A DNA stretch of 45,084 nucleotides from Hyphomicrobiales bacterium (GTDB taxonomy: Bacteria > Pseudomonadota > Alphaproteobacteria > Rhizobiales > Beijerinckiaceae): positions 1 to 45,084 of the forward strand of contig JAQGJH010000084.1 of NCBI GenBank assembly GCA_028290705.1, in the 5' to 3' direction. This document shows positions 1 through 9,736 of this stretch, in pieces. The notes beneath the pieces were generated by a model. It ran no database searches and had not been told where the DNA came from. It saw only the letters and a list, made by a program, of their open reading frames with translations. Numbering within the stretch: the stretch's first letter is position 1; each line of letters starts with the position of its first letter. Made by a program: the position numbers and the translations under genes.

Positions 1-73
1 CAAACCAAGTGACTCTGTGGCATGGTCAAGCTTAACGGGGCGATTTGTCCAGCGTCGCCCTGAGAGGCCTCCG

Positions 74-361
74 ATGAAAGCACGCGTCACGTCCCAGCCA
101 CCCTCCGCCAAAGGCCCGGCGAGCGTCACACCCCTGTACCCGACCGCGCCGTCGCCTGCAGACGGCCCGACGCCGACCAAACCCGTCGCTGAGAGTGCCG
201 GCGCAAGGGCGCAACGGGAATCGGCCGCCTACATCGCCCAGATGACCTTGGAGCTCGAGCGCCTGGCTGCGACCGCCGATCTGGAACTCGTCGCCTATTT
301 CCTGGCCATGGCGCGGGCCGAAGCCGAGGCCTGCCTTCAGACTGTTCGGGGCGGCGACTGA
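74..361 (+). CDS. Small conserved hypothetical protein (95 aa)
   Basis: I do not recognise a named family. The first half is rich in Pro, Ala and Thr and looks disordered. The second half (about residues 45-90) is a charged amphipathic helix region with motifs such as [10 protein letters not shown] and [14 protein letters not shown], which resembles short proteins seen near dprA in Rhizobiales. The ATG at 74 is preferred over the GTG at 17 because GAGAGG sits 6 bases upstream of it. The 3' end overlaps the end of the convergent dprA by 25 bp. No signal peptide or membrane segment is visible. Function unknown; that it is a real gene is likely but not certain. Confidence 0.6.
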   Translation: MKARVTSQPPSAKGPASVTPLYPTAPSPADGPTPTKPVAESAGARAQRESAAYIAQMTLELERLAATADLELVAYFLAMARAEAEACLQTVRGGD

Positions 362-1605
362 TCCGGCGACACGTCCGTCAAGGACACCAGATTGCCGCCG
401 TGCCGTTCCAAACGACCGTTCAACTCGAGGTCGAGCAGAACGGTCCGCACCAGCCCCACTGAAGCGTCCGCAAGCCGCGCGAGATCGTCGACGTTCACCG
501 GCGCCGGGCCCAGAAGCGCCTGCACCCGCAGCGAGACGTCGGGTTGCTCATGGTCGGACGCCGGCTCCGAGGCCCGCCTCGCATCCACGAGCGGATGAAG
601 AGGCGGCGCGCTCTCCTCGTCGAGCTCGTGACCTGCGAGCGATCTCGGCGGCGTCTCGCCGAAGAGGTCCAGTTCGTCCCAGAGCGGCTCGGCCGCGGCT
701 GACGCGGTCTCGTCCTCGAACAGGCTGCCCGGCGTCGGCACGCCATCGCGCAGGATCGGGGCGAGCGCATCGATCACATCCTGCGCGCTGGTGCACAGCG
801 TCGCGCCCTGGCGCAACAGATCGTTGGTTCCCTCGGCCCGCGGATCGAGCGGCGAACCCGGCACGGAAAACACCTCCCGGTTCTGTTCGGCAGCAAAGCG
901 CGCCGTGATCAGCGAGCCCGAGCGGCGCGCCGCCTCGATCACCACGGTAGCCAGCGACATGCCCGACACGATGCGGTTGCGGCGCGGAAAATCGCGGCCT
1001 CTCGGTTCCCAGCCGACCGGCATTTCCGAAACGACGACCCCGGTCTCGGCGATCCGGTCGAAAAGCTCCGCATGCTCGGACGGGTAGATCTTGTCGAGCC
1101 CGCCGGCCACGACCGCGATCGTTCCGGTTTGAAGAGTGGCGCGATGGACCCGCGCGTCGATCCCCCGCGCCAGACCCGAGATCGTGATCATTCCTGCGAC
1201 GCCAAGGTCCTGCGCGATCCGTTCCGCGAAGGTCAGGCCGGCGGCCGACGCATTGCGCGAGCCGACGATGGCCACCGCCGGCATCGCCAGCCGGTCGGCC
1301 CGGCCGATGATCGACAGCACGGGCGGCGGCGCATCGATCGCCCGCAGCGCCGTCGGATACTCGGCTTCGCCGAGGCACACGAATGCGCCACCCAGGCGCG
1401 CCAGCGCGTCCATCTCGCGCGCGCAGGCGCCGCGATCCGCGATGGTGATCGTTCGCCCGCCCTGCCGGAGGAGATCGGGCAGCGCCTCGAGCGCACGCCC
1501 CGCTCCGCCGAAGCGGTTGACGAGCGTACGGAACGTGCGCGGACCGATGTTTTCGCTTCGGATCAGGCACAACCAGTCGAGACGCTGGGCGTCGGAAAGC
1601 TTCAT
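337..1605 (-). CDS. dprA: DNA-processing protein DprA
   Basis: DprA binds single-stranded DNA and loads RecA during natural transformation and related recombination. The protein opens with the typical [12 protein letters not shown] segment (SAM-like region, about residues 1-80). A Rossmann-like DprA core follows, with [26 protein letters not shown] and YPSEH. It ends in a winged-helix domain (about residues 350-415, [17 protein letters not shown]). At 422 aa from the ATG at 1605 the length is normal for alphaproteobacteria; an in-frame ATG at 1632 would add nine residues with no family support. It is last in the minus-strand run pyrB-pyrC-plsY-dprA. The linker at residues 290-350 is acidic and low in complexity. 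Confidence 0.93.
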   Translation of the reverse strand: MKLSDAQRLDWLCLIRSENIGPRTFRTLVNRFGGAGRALEALPDLLRQGGRTITIADRGACAREMDALARLGGAFVCLGEAEYPTALRAIDAPPPVLSIIGRADRLAMPAVAIVGSRNASAAGLTFAERIAQDLGVAGMITISGLARGIDARVHRATLQTGTIAVVAGGLDKIYPSEHAELFDRIAETGVVVSEMPVGWEPRGRDFPRRNRIVSGMSLATVVIEAARRSGSLITARFAAEQNREVFSVPGSPLDPRAEGTNDLLRQGATLCTSAQDVIDALAPILRDGVPTPGSLFEDETASAAAEPLWDELDLFGETPPRSLAGHELDEESAPPLHPLVDARRASEPASDHEQPDVSLRVQALLGPAPVNVDDLARLADASVGLVRTVLLDLELNGRLERHGGNLVSLTDVSPDQSPPRTV

Positions 1606-1680
1606 GGCGTGCTCGCAATGAATGAAATTCAAAAAAGTCAGGCGAACGAAAAATGCTGCAAAAAAATCAGCGCCGGAAAC

Positions 1681-2277
1681 TCAAGCCTTCGGGCTTCCCT
1701 TTTGCCCGATCTTACCCTCGGTCCCGTCCATCAGCCGCATGATGTTTTCGCCATGGCGGAACCACAGCAGGACGGCGAGCGCCACGAACAATTCGGCTTC
1801 GTTGCGCAATCCGAACAGCAGCAGGGCCACCGGCGACGCAAGGCTGGCGACCAACGCGGCCGCGGACGAGTAGCGCGTGAGAAACGCGACGGACAGCCAG
1901 GCCGCCACGAAGACCAAGCCGGTCGGCCAGTGCATCGCGAACAGACAACCCAGGAAAGTCGCGACTCCCTTGCCGCCCTTGAACTTCAACCAGACCGGAT
2001 AAAGATGCCCCAGGAAGGCGCCGAGCCCCGCCAGGATCGCGTATTCCTGGCCGTAGCGTGCCGCGATCAGCACCGCGACCGTGCCTTTCAGCGCATCGAG
2101 CAGCAGCGTCGCTGCGGCAAGATCCTTTCGGCCCGTACGCAAGACGTTGGTCGCACCAATGTTTCCCGAACCGATGCCACGCAGATCCGCCGTGCCGGCA
2201 AGACGCGTGAGCAACAGGCCGAACGGAATGGAGCCGAGGAGATAGCCGAAGGCCAGTGCGAGGACCGATGCAAACAT
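1681..2277 (-). CDS. plsY: Glycerol-3-phosphate acyltransferase PlsY
   Basis: PlsY is an inner-membrane enzyme that moves an acyl group from acyl-phosphate to sn-glycerol-3-phosphate, giving lysophosphatidate, the first step of phospholipid synthesis. The 198 aa protein has the family signatures [10 protein letters not shown] near the N terminus, [12 protein letters not shown] around residue 38-49, and the [18 protein letters not shown] motif around residue 90-107. Several hydrophobic segments fit the usual multi-pass topology. It starts 9 bp after the pyrC stop and is followed by dprA after about 75 bp, so it is probably cotranscribed with pyrBC. Length and motif order are canonical. Confidence 0.95.
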   Translation of the reverse strand: MFASVLALAFGYLLGSIPFGLLLTRLAGTADLRGIGSGNIGATNVLRTGRKDLAAATLLLDALKGTVAVLIAARYGQEYAILAGLGAFLGHLYPVWLKFKGGKGVATFLGCLFAMHWPTGLVFVAAWLSVAFLTRYSSAAALVASLASPVALLLFGLRNEAELFVALAVLLWFRHGENIMRLMDGTEGKIGQKGSPKA

Positions 2278-2286
2278 GGCGCGAGA

Positions 2287-3597
2287 CTATTCGTGCACGG
2301 GCGCGCCCGCAACCAATGTCATCTTCACCCGTCCCTGCAGCCGCGCCTCGTCGAAAGGCGTGTTCTTGCAAACCGTATGAAGCGTCGCGGGATCGACCAC
2401 GAAAGGCTCATCCGGGTCGAAGCGGATCAGATCCGCCGGCGCGCCGATCGCGAGCCGTCCCTGCGGCAGTCCCAGAATTTCCGCGGGCCGGCTCGTCATG
2501 GCGCGCAGCAGGATCGGCAGGCTGACCTGATCGGCGTGAACGAGCCGCAAGCCCGCCGCGAGAAGCGTCTCGAGGCCCACCGCGCCGGCCTCCGCTTCGG
2601 CGAATGGCACGCGCTTGGCCTCCACGTCCTGCCCGTCGTGATCCGACACGATGACGTCGATCACGCCCGAGGCGAGCCCCTCGACGAGGGCAAGGCGCTC
2701 ATCCTCGTGGCGCAGCGGCGGCATCAGTTTCAGGAAGGTGCGGTAATCGCCGATGTCGTTCTCGTTCAACGTTAGATTGTTGATCGAGACGCCGCAACTC
2801 ACCCGCATCCCTTGCTGCTTGGCTCGGGCCATGATGTCGAGCGAAAGGCTCGTGCTGATCAGTTCCGCGTGATAGCGCCCGCCCGTCATGGCGACGAGCC
2901 GCATGTCCCGGTCGAGCACGATCGCCTCGGCCTCGCGCGGAATGCCCGTGAGGCCCAGCCGGCTCGCCAGTTCCCCCGCGTTCATCACACCGCTGCCGGC
3001 CAGATCCTCATCCTGCGCGACATGCATGATGAGCGCATCGAAATCGCGCGCATAGGTCATGGCGCGCCGCATCACCTGCGCGTTGCGCACAGAGTGCCTT
3101 CCGTTCGAGAACGCCACGGCTCCGGCCTCACCCAGCAGGCCGATCTCGGAAATTTCGCGGCCCTTCAACCCCTTGGTCAGAGCCGCGACGGGCAGCACGC
3201 GAACCTGCGCATTGTCGCGCGCGCGCCGCATCAGGAAGTCGACGATGGCGGGGTCGTCGATCGCCGGCGACGTGTCGGGCGTGACGCAGATTGTCGTCAC
3301 GCCGCCAGCGGCCGCGGCCCGCGAGGCCGACGCGATGGTCTCGCGATGCTCGGCGCCGGGTTCGCCGACGAAGACCCGCATGTCGATCAGGCCGGGCGAC
3401 ACGACATCGCCGCCGCAATCGACGATCCGGATGTCGCTCGCGACCGCATCCCGCGTGACCCCCGCACCGAGATCCTGGATCAAACCGCCGGAGACCAGCA
3501 CGCCTCCCCTGCCCTCCTGGCCGGAGACCGGATCGACGAGGCGCGCGTTGACGAGGGCGATGGGTGCGTGAAGCATCTGGGGGCTCGAGCCTTTCAT
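2287..3597 (-). CDS. pyrC: Dihydroorotase-like protein (probably non-catalytic PyrC'/PyrX type)
   Basis: The fold is clearly class I dihydroorotase: an amidohydrolase of 436 aa with EPGAEHRET, the core segment [19 protein letters not shown] and VGLETLLA. The metal-binding HxH that normally follows 'GLIDM' is replaced by Arg-Val-Phe (residues 74-76). The PHHL-type motif is replaced by SINNL, and DHAPH by DHDGQ. Several zinc ligands are therefore absent. In Pseudomonas, a similar inactive protein encoded beside pyrB is needed to assemble aspartate transcarbamoylase, and I infer the same role here. The start overlaps the pyrB stop by 4 bp (ATGA), indicating translational coupling. An active dihydroorotase would then be encoded elsewhere. 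Confidence 0.85.
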   Translation of the reverse strand: MKGSSPQMLHAPIALVNARLVDPVSGQEGRGGVLVSGGLIQDLGAGVTRDAVASDIRIVDCGGDVVSPGLIDMRVFVGEPGAEHRETIASASRAAAAGGVTTICVTPDTSPAIDDPAIVDFLMRRARDNAQVRVLPVAALTKGLKGREISEIGLLGEAGAVAFSNGRHSVRNAQVMRRAMTYARDFDALIMHVAQDEDLAGSGVMNAGELASRLGLTGIPREAEAIVLDRDMRLVAMTGGRYHAELISTSLSLDIMARAKQQGMRVSCGVSINNLTLNENDIGDYRTFLKLMPPLRHEDERLALVEGLASGVIDVIVSDHDGQDVEAKRVPFAEAEAGAVGLETLLAAGLRLVHADQVSLPILLRAMTSRPAEILGLPQGRLAIGAPADLIRFDPDEPFVVDPATLHTVCKNTPFDEARLQGRVKMTLVAGAPVHE

Positions 3598-4544
3598 GCG
3601 TTCGGCAGATGCTGCGCCAGCGCTTCCAGCACTGCCATGCGCACCGCGACACCCATCTCGACCTGCTCGTTGATCAAGGATTGAGGGCCGTCCGCCACCG
3701 ACGTCGAGATTTCGACGCCGCGATTGATCGGGCCAGGATGCATGACGAGCGCGTCGGGCGCGGCCAGACGCAGCTTCTCGTCGTCGAGTCCGTGGAAGCG
3801 CGCATATTCCTTCAACGATGGCACGTAAGCGCCATCCATCCGCTCGCGCTGCAGACGCAGCATCATGACGATGTCCGCCCCCGCGATGCCCGCACGCATG
3901 TCGCGAAAAACCTCGACGCCCATTCGCTCGATGCCCGTCGGCAGCAGCGTCGAGGGCGCGACGACACGCACGCGCGCGCCCAGCGCCGACAGCAGGATCA
4001 GGTTCGAACGCGCCACGCGCGAATGCGCGACATCGCCGCAGATCGCCACCGTCAAACCTTCGATGCGGCCCTTGCGGCGGCGGATCGTCAGCGCGTCGAG
4101 CAGCGCCTGGGTGGGATGTTCATGCGAGCCGTCGCCGGCGTTGACGACCGAGCATCCGACCTTCTTGGCCAGCAGGTCCACCGCGCCGGAGCAATGGTGC
4201 CGCACGATGATGATGTCCGGCCGCATGGCGTTCAACGTCACGGCCGTGTCGATCAGCGTCTCGCCCTTCTTCACGCTCGAATTGGCGACCGCCATGTTCA
4301 TGACGTCCGCCCCGAGACGCTTGCCGGCGAGTTCGAAAGACGCCTGCGTGCGGGTCGAGGCTTCGAAGAACAGGTTGATCTGGGTGCGACCGCGCAGAAT
4401 GCTTCGCTTCTTCTCCACCTGGCGGGACACTTCCACCGCCTCCTCGGCCATGTCGAGCAGATGTTCGATCTCGGGCCGTGAAAGCCCCTCGATGCCGAGC
4501 AGGTGCCGGTGCGGAAAGAGTGGCTTCTGGCGCGCAATGGACAT
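3594..4544 (-). CDS. pyrB: Aspartate carbamoyltransferase catalytic subunit PyrB
   Basis: PyrB joins carbamoyl phosphate and aspartate to give carbamoyl-aspartate, the second step of pyrimidine synthesis. Visible signatures are [20 protein letters not shown] (carbamoyl-phosphate binding STRT), [18 protein letters not shown] and HPGPINRG. The start is set at [10 protein letters not shown], where family similarity begins, giving 316 aa. The reading frame continues upstream to 4649 but without family-like sequence. No strong Shine-Dalgarno precedes the ATG at 4544, so the start is less certain than the gene. It heads the pyrB-pyrC-plsY-dprA run and lies 61 bp downstream of the ClC gene stop. No pyrI regulatory subunit is adjacent, as expected for a class A enzyme paired with a DHOase-like partner. 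Confidence 0.94.
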   Translation of the reverse strand: MSIARQKPLFPHRHLLGIEGLSRPEIEHLLDMAEEAVEVSRQVEKKRSILRGRTQINLFFEASTRTQASFELAGKRLGADVMNMAVANSSVKKGETLIDTAVTLNAMRPDIIIVRHHCSGAVDLLAKKVGCSVVNAGDGSHEHPTQALLDALTIRRRKGRIEGLTVAICGDVAHSRVARSNLILLSALGARVRVVAPSTLLPTGIERMGVEVFRDMRAGIAGADIVMMLRLQRERMDGAYVPSLKEYARFHGLDDEKLRLAAPDALVMHPGPINRGVEISTSVADGPQSLINEQVEMGVAVRMAVLEALAQHLPNA

Positions 4545-4605
4545 GGAAGCGTCTATAGGGGCGAAACCGGCCGGGAGGCAAGTCGCGCGCTCCCGATCGT
4601 CACCG

Positions 4606-6372
4606 CTAACGGGCGAACTCGCGGTTGCGGCGCTCCAGTTCCTCTCCATAGCGGCGCAGCGCGTGCGATTCGGTGACCAGCCCGAGGACGCGCCGGCTCA
4701 TGTCGTCGTCGATGACCACCAGCACGTCGGTTTCGCTCTTTTCGAAGGCGTCGAGCGTCTCGCGCACCGTCATGTGCGGCAGCAGCCGCGCCTGTTTCTG
4801 CCCGGCGAGTTCGACCACCGGCGTGGTCGCCTGTTCCGGCAGGGTCGCGTGCAGGTCCGCCGTCAGCACCAGTCCGGCATAGCGGCCATCGGCGTCGAGA
4901 GCCACGATCTGCTTCGTGGTGCCCGGCGGAAACATCTCGCGCGCCACCCCGATGGTGACGTCGGCCGGGACGGTCCGGGCGTCCTTGCGCATCAGCCGCG
5001 CGACGTTCAGCTGGCGCACCCAGCCCACGTCATGCGGCCCGCGGATGGTCTCGCCGCGCAGATGGAAGCGCCACGTCGCGAACGAATACCCAAAGGTCTC
5101 GCGCACGATCAGCGCCGAAAGCGCCGAGGCGGCCAGCGCCGCGACCGTGACGGAGAAGTTGCCCGTCGTCTCCAACGCCAGAACCGTCATGGTGACGGGC
5201 GCGCCCAGCACGCCGGTGCCGAAGGCCGCCATGCCGGCAATGGCCGCGAGACCGGCCGGAAAGTCGAACGACGTATAAAGAGACACCGTCTCGGCATAGA
5301 GACGACCGGTCATGCCGCCGAGCAGCAGCGAGGCGAAGAACAGACCGCCGCGGAAACCCGAGCCGAGCGAAATCGCCGAGGCCAACGCCTTCAGGATGAT
5401 GATGCCGGCCAGCATGGTCAGCGGGATCGATTCGGTGAGGTTGCGCTGGAATGCGCCATGGCCTGCGCCCAGAACCTGCGGGGTGATGAGTGCGAAGCCC
5501 CCGACGATGAGCCCGCCCAGCGCCGGCCGGAGCATCGGCGGGATGAAACGCGTGTTGAACAGGCGCTCGGCCAGCGCCACGCCCTTCATGAGCAGGATGC
5601 TGCCGACCGCGCAGATCACCCCGAGCATCATGATGTGGCCGAAGAATTCGCCCGTGCCGACCTGGAAATCGGGGATCCCCGGCATCGGTCCGTGATGCGT
5701 CGAGATCGCCGCAGCCACGATGCTGGCGACGATGGCGCTGGCGACGACCGGAACGAGCGATGCCACCGCGTAGGCGCCGAGCACGACCTCGAAGGCATAG
5801 AATGCGCCCGCCAGCGGCGCTCCGAAGGCCGCCGAAATGGCGCCGGCGGCTCCGCAGGCGACCAGCAGCCGCATGTCCGCACGCCTGGCCGCGAGGCCCC
5901 GACCGAGGATCGACGAAATGGCCGCGCAGACCTGCGTGTAGGCCGCCTCGAGCCCGACCGAGGCTCCGACGGCGTTCGAAACGAACGTCTGCAGAGTGAT
6001 ATAGAGCGAGCCCATGAAGCTCAGCCGCCCGCCATGCAGGGCGTTGGCCTCGATGGCGTCGGCCATCCGCCCCTTGAACCGGGCGCCGGCGAAATACACG
6101 ATCGCGGAGAGCAGCAGCCCGCCCGCCACGGGAACGGCCAGCGCGCGCCACGGCACGAGCGCGGGAGTCGCCGAAAGCCTCTGGTGCCGCGCCAGATCAT
6201 AGAAAACTTCGTGAAGCCACTGGGCCAGTTCGGCGATCACGCCGACCAAGAGGCCCGAGAAAACTCCCACAACAAGTGCGGCCAGAACCAGGCCGCTCTC
6301 CCGCGCGCGAACGAACGTCCTGAGCCAATAAGGAAAGAAGCGCTCGAAAGCCTGCGAAGGAAGTCCTGCCAT
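4606..6372 (-). CDS. ClC-family chloride channel/antiporter with C-terminal CBS domains
   Basis: A 588 aa protein with about ten hydrophobic segments across residues 25-430 and a cytoplasmic C-terminal region (about 440-575) resembling a CBS pair, including [16 protein letters not shown]. The ClC architecture is recognisable in [12 protein letters not shown] (equivalent of GREGPxVQ, keeping the gating glutamate), [13 protein letters not shown] (keeping the internal proton-path glutamate) and [14 protein letters not shown] (equivalent of GGxFxPSLxxG). The usual GSGIP and GxFxP filter motifs are not conserved, so ion selectivity is uncertain. Retention of both glutamates would fit an H+-coupled exchanger, which is an inference. 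It is divergent from topA and upstream of pyrB on the same strand. Confidence 0.88.
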   Translation of the reverse strand: MAGLPSQAFERFFPYWLRTFVRARESGLVLAALVVGVFSGLLVGVIAELAQWLHEVFYDLARHQRLSATPALVPWRALAVPVAGGLLLSAIVYFAGARFKGRMADAIEANALHGGRLSFMGSLYITLQTFVSNAVGASVGLEAAYTQVCAAISSILGRGLAARRADMRLLVACGAAGAISAAFGAPLAGAFYAFEVVLGAYAVASLVPVVASAIVASIVAAAISTHHGPMPGIPDFQVGTGEFFGHIMMLGVICAVGSILLMKGVALAERLFNTRFIPPMLRPALGGLIVGGFALITPQVLGAGHGAFQRNLTESIPLTMLAGIIILKALASAISLGSGFRGGLFFASLLLGGMTGRLYAETVSLYTSFDFPAGLAAIAGMAAFGTGVLGAPVTMTVLALETTGNFSVTVAALAASALSALIVRETFGYSFATWRFHLRGETIRGPHDVGWVRQLNVARLMRKDARTVPADVTIGVAREMFPPGTTKQIVALDADGRYAGLVLTADLHATLPEQATTPVVELAGQKQARLLPHMTVRETLDAFEKSETDVLVVIDDDMSRRVLGLVTESHALRRYGEELERRNREFAR

Positions 6373-6705
6373 TCAGGGGTCCGGAAGCGAGAAAAGGGCC
6401 GCGGAAGCTTCAGACTCCCGGGTGAAACGCCAAGCCTTGACTTAGAGCATTTTGCTTTTGCGGCAAGAAATTGCTGCAATCGGCGAGCGGACCTCATGGC
6501 TTATCCCCGGCCTTGGAAGCGCCGGGACGGGCGTAGCGTTGCCTTGGCCGGGCACTCTCCGGAGCGGCTCATTTGACAGTCTGCCGCCCCTCCACCATGT
6601 TTCGCCTCCAAAGCTTGACCCCTGACCGGCGCCGCGGAGCCCGGGCGGTGACGGGCGAACCGGCCCTCCCGGCAGCGCATCTTTTCAGATCTCAAGGAAT
6701 TTTCC
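6373..6705. other. Intergenic region between the divergent ClC gene and topA
   Basis: There is no convincing gene in these 333 bases. Short open frames on the minus strand here have no recognisable family. The stretch holds a candidate topA promoter at 6573-6601 and the topA ribosome-binding site AAGGA about 6693-6697. An AGAGCATTTTGC string at 6445-6456 resembles the start of a common Rhizobiales intergenic repeat, but the match stops there. Confidence 0.6.
6573..6601 (+). promoter_or_regulatory. Candidate sigma-70 promoter for topA
   Basis: TTGACA at 6573-6578 matches the -35 consensus perfectly. A 17-base spacer leads to CATGTT at 6596-6601, a weak -10 with three of six matches. It lies about 105 bp upstream of the topA ATG. 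The position and the -35 are good and the -10 is poor, so this is a moderate call. Confidence 0.4.
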
Positions 6706-9663
6706 ATGGACGTCGTCATCGTCGAGTCGCCTGCCAAGGCCAAGACGATCAACAAATATCTGGGCAACGGCTACGAGGTTTACGCCTCGTTCGGCCACGT
6801 CCGCGATCTCCCGGCCAAGGACGGCTCCGTCGACCCGGAGACCGACTTCACCATGCTGTGGGAGGTCGACGCCAAGGCCTCCAAGCGCCTCTCGGAGATC
6901 GCCCAGGCGGTCAAGGGAGCCGACAACGTCATTCTGGCGACCGATCCGGATCGCGAGGGAGAGGCCATCTCCTGGCACGTGCTCGAAGTCCTCAAGGGCA
7001 AGAAGGTCCTCAAGGACAAGGGCGTGCAGCGCGTCGTCTTTAACGCCATCACCAAGGGCGCCATCCTCGAGGCCATGAAGCATCCGCGCGAGATCGACAC
7101 CGCGCTGGTCGATGCCTATCTCGCCCGCCGCGCGTTGGATTACCTCGTCGGCTTCAACCTGTCGCCGGTGCTCTGGCGCAAGCTGCCGGGCGCACGCTCC
7201 GCCGGCCGCGTCCAGTCGGTCGCCCTGCGGCTGGTCTGCGATCGCGAACTCGAAATCGAGAAATTCGTCCGGCGCGAATACTGGTCGCTGCTCGCCTATC
7301 TGAAGACGAAGGACGGCGCTGCGTTCCAGGCGCGCCTGACCGGAGCGGACGGCAAGAAGATCGCGCGGCTCGACATCGGCACGGCCGAGGAAGCGGAAAC
7401 GTTCAAGGCGGCGCTGGAAAACGCCACCTTCGATATTCTGTCCGTCGAAGCCAAGCCGGCCAAGCGGCACCCCTATCCGCCGTTCACCACCTCGACGCTT
7501 CAGCAGGAAGCCTCCCGCAAGCTCGGCTTCGCACCGGCCCGCACCATGCAGCTGGCCCAGCGCCTCTACGAGGGTGTGGACATCGGCGGCGAGACCGTGG
7601 GACTCATTACTTATATGCGCACCGACGGCGTCGACATGGCGCCCGAGGCGATCACCAGCGCCCGCAGCGTCATCGGCAACGAATATGGCGACCGCTACGT
7701 CCCGACCGTTCCGCGCAAATATTCCGTCAAGGCGAAGAATGCCCAGGAGGCCCACGAGGCCGTGCGGCCGACCGATCTCGCGCGCCTGCCCAAACACGTG
7801 CTGCGCTCGCTCGACGCCGACCAGGCCAAGCTCTACGAATTGATCTGGACGCGCACCATCGCGAGCCAGATGGAATCGGCAGAGCTCGAGCGCACGACCG
7901 TCGAGATCGCCGCCAGCGTCAATGCCGGCCAGTACAAGCGCATCGAACTGCGTGCGACCGGTCAGGTGGTTCGCTTCGACGGCTTCCTGGCCCTCTACCA
8001 GGAAGGCAAGGACGACGAGGAAGACGAGGATGCAAGCCGCCTGCCGCCGATGAGCGCCGGCGACCGCGTCTCCAGGGAGCGCATCGAGGCGGGCCAGCAT
8101 TTCACCGAGCCGCCGCCCCGCTTCACCGAGGCGACGCTCGTCAAGCGCATGGAAGAACTCGGCATCGGCCGCCCCTCCACCTATGCGTCGACGCTCGCCG
8201 TGCTGCGCGAACGGCAATACGTCAAGGTCGAGAAGAAGCGCCTCGTGCCGGAGGACAAGGGACGTCTCGTCACGGCCTTTCTCGAAAGCTTCTTCACGCG
8301 CTACGTCGGCTATGACTTCACCGCCGATCTCGAGGAGAAGCTCGACCTCGTCTCGAACCATGAAGGCGACTGGAAGCAACTCCTGCGCGACTTCTGGAAA
8401 GACTTCTCGGCGGCGCTGGCCGGCACCAAGGATCTCCGCACCACTGCGGTGCTCGACAGCCTCAACGAACTGCTCGGCCCCCACATCTTCCCCGACAAGG
8501 GCGACGGCTCCAACCCGCGCGCCTGCCCGGCCTGCGGCGCCGGCCAATTGTCGCTGAAACTCGGAAAATTCGGCGCCTTCATCGGCTGTTCGAACTATCC
8601 CGAATGCAAGTTCACCCGCACCATGGACCCCGCCAGCGCCGACCAGGCGACGGGCGATCCCTCGCGCCCGGGCGTCAAGGTTCTGGGCATCGATCCGACC
8701 TCCGGCGAGGAAGTCACCCTGCGGGACGGCCGCTTCGGCGCTTACGTGCAACTCGGCGAGGGTGAGAAGCCCAAGCGCTCATCCCTGCCCAAAGGCCTGT
8801 CGGCCGGCGACGTCACCCTGCAACAGGCGATCGATCTCCTGTCCCTGCCCCGCGAAGTCGCGCGCCATCCGGAAACCGGCGAGCCGATCGTCGCCGGCAT
8901 CGGGCGCTTCGGCTCCTATGTGCAGCACGGCAAGACCTACGCAAATCTCGGCCGCGACGACGACGTGCTGACCATCGGCGGCAACCGCGCCATCGATCTC
9001 ATCGTCACCAAGGAAGCCGGTGGCGGCAATCCGCGCTTCGGGGCGTCGGCCGGGCGCGCGCTCGGCGATCATCCGAAAGGCGGCGCCATCAGCGTCAAGG
9101 CGGGCAAGTACGGTCCCTACGTCAACTGGGGCAAGGTCAACGCCACCATTCCCAAGGGTGAAAACCCGGACCAGTACACGCTCGAACAGGCGCTGGCCTT
9201 GATTGCAGCCAAGGAGGCTGGCGGCGGCGACGCCTCCGGCCGCGTGCTCGGCCAGCACCCCGCCGGCGGAGCCGTGACGGTCAAGCCCGGCAGGTTCGGC
9301 GCCTATGTGAACTGGGGCAAGGTCAACGCGACCATCCCGTCCATGTACACCGCCGAGGACATCGGTCTGGAAGACGCCTTGCGTCTGATCGAGGAAAAGG
9401 CCGGCCCGGCGAAGGCTCCTCGCAAGGGTCCGGCCAAAAAGGCGACCGGCAAGAAAACCGCGGCCAAGAAAGCCGCAACGAAGAAGACGGCCGCCAAAGC
9501 CAAGCCGAAGGTCGCGGTGGAAGACTCGGATGATGCGCCCTTTGCAGACGCCAAGCCGATGAAGACGGCCGCCGCACCGGCCAAGAAGGCCCCGGCGAAG
9601 AAGACGGCGGCCAAGAAGGCCGCCTCGAAGAAAGCCCCGGCCAAAAAGAAGGCGGCGGGCTGA
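6706..9663 (+). CDS. topA: DNA topoisomerase I (TopA), long C-terminal region
   Basis: Type IA topoisomerase that relaxes negative supercoils. The Toprim domain is at the N terminus (VVIVESPAKAKTINKYLG, ATDPDREGEAISWH). The catalytic tyrosine is Tyr303 in the motif ITYMRTD. A four-cysteine zinc finger (CPAC ... CSNYPEC) lies near residues 605-640. Four glycine/tyrosine-rich topoisomerase C-terminal repeat modules follow (RFGAYV, RFGSYV, KYGPYV, RFGAYV), the last two being near duplicates. Residues 905-985 form a Lys/Ala/Pro-rich tail typical of alphaproteobacterial TopA. The ATG has an AAGGA ribosome-binding site. The length of 985 aa exceeds the 865 aa of E. coli TopA because of the repeats and tail. 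Confidence 0.97.
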   Translation: MDVVIVESPAKAKTINKYLGNGYEVYASFGHVRDLPAKDGSVDPETDFTMLWEVDAKASKRLSEIAQAVKGADNVILATDPDREGEAISWHVLEVLKGKKVLKDKGVQRVVFNAITKGAILEAMKHPREIDTALVDAYLARRALDYLVGFNLSPVLWRKLPGARSAGRVQSVALRLVCDRELEIEKFVRREYWSLLAYLKTKDGAAFQARLTGADGKKIARLDIGTAEEAETFKAALENATFDILSVEAKPAKRHPYPPFTTSTLQQEASRKLGFAPARTMQLAQRLYEGVDIGGETVGLITYMRTDGVDMAPEAITSARSVIGNEYGDRYVPTVPRKYSVKAKNAQEAHEAVRPTDLARLPKHVLRSLDADQAKLYELIWTRTIASQMESAELERTTVEIAASVNAGQYKRIELRATGQVVRFDGFLALYQEGKDDEEDEDASRLPPMSAGDRVSRERIEAGQHFTEPPPRFTEATLVKRMEELGIGRPSTYASTLAVLRERQYVKVEKKRLVPEDKGRLVTAFLESFFTRYVGYDFTADLEEKLDLVSNHEGDWKQLLRDFWKDFSAALAGTKDLRTTAVLDSLNELLGPHIFPDKGDGSNPRACPACGAGQLSLKLGKFGAFIGCSNYPECKFTRTMDPASADQATGDPSRPGVKVLGIDPTSGEEVTLRDGRFGAYVQLGEGEKPKRSSLPKGLSAGDVTLQQAIDLLSLPREVARHPETGEPIVAGIGRFGSYVQHGKTYANLGRDDDVLTIGGNRAIDLIVTKEAGGGNPRFGASAGRALGDHPKGGAISVKAGKYGPYVNWGKVNATIPKGENPDQYTLEQALALIAAKEAGGGDASGRVLGQHPAGGAVTVKPGRFGAYVNWGKVNATIPSMYTAEDIGLEDALRLIEEKAGPAKAPRKGPAKKATGKKTAAKKAATKKTAAKAKPKVAVEDSDDAPFADAKPMKTAAAPAKKAPAKKTAAKKAASKKAPAKKKAAG
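9010..9339 (+). repeat. Internal duplication of a TopA C-terminal module
   Basis: The segments 9010-9153 and 9211-9339 encode two copies of about 45 residues. Each starts with KEAGGG, passes through a GR-x-LG-x-HP-x-GGA segment, and ends in YVNWGKVNATIP. The copies differ mainly by a five-residue insertion (around RFGAS) in the first. At DNA level the shared core includes AACTGGGGCAAGGTCAACGC in both. The pattern is tandem duplication of a DNA-binding module within the gene. Confidence 0.8.
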
Positions 9664-9736
9664 AGCCGCCGCCTCGCGACCCTTTCGGCCCGTGATGTGT
9701 TAGAAAGGCGAACTCACTTCGTCTGACCGGATTCAC

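Noticed and set aside
6445-6456. Start of a Rhizobiales AGAGCATTTT intergenic repeat
   Set aside because: Only 12 bases match and no second half is visible, so it is not called as a repeat.
3865-6576. 903-codon plus-strand frame across pyrB and the ClC gene
   Set aside because: It is the shadow of two well-supported minus-strand genes; the translation is Arg/His/Gln-rich without motifs.
6685-8751. 688-codon open frame antisense to topA
   Set aside because: The codon-position bias of GC-rich topA creates long antisense frames. The translation has no family features and overlaps a certain gene.
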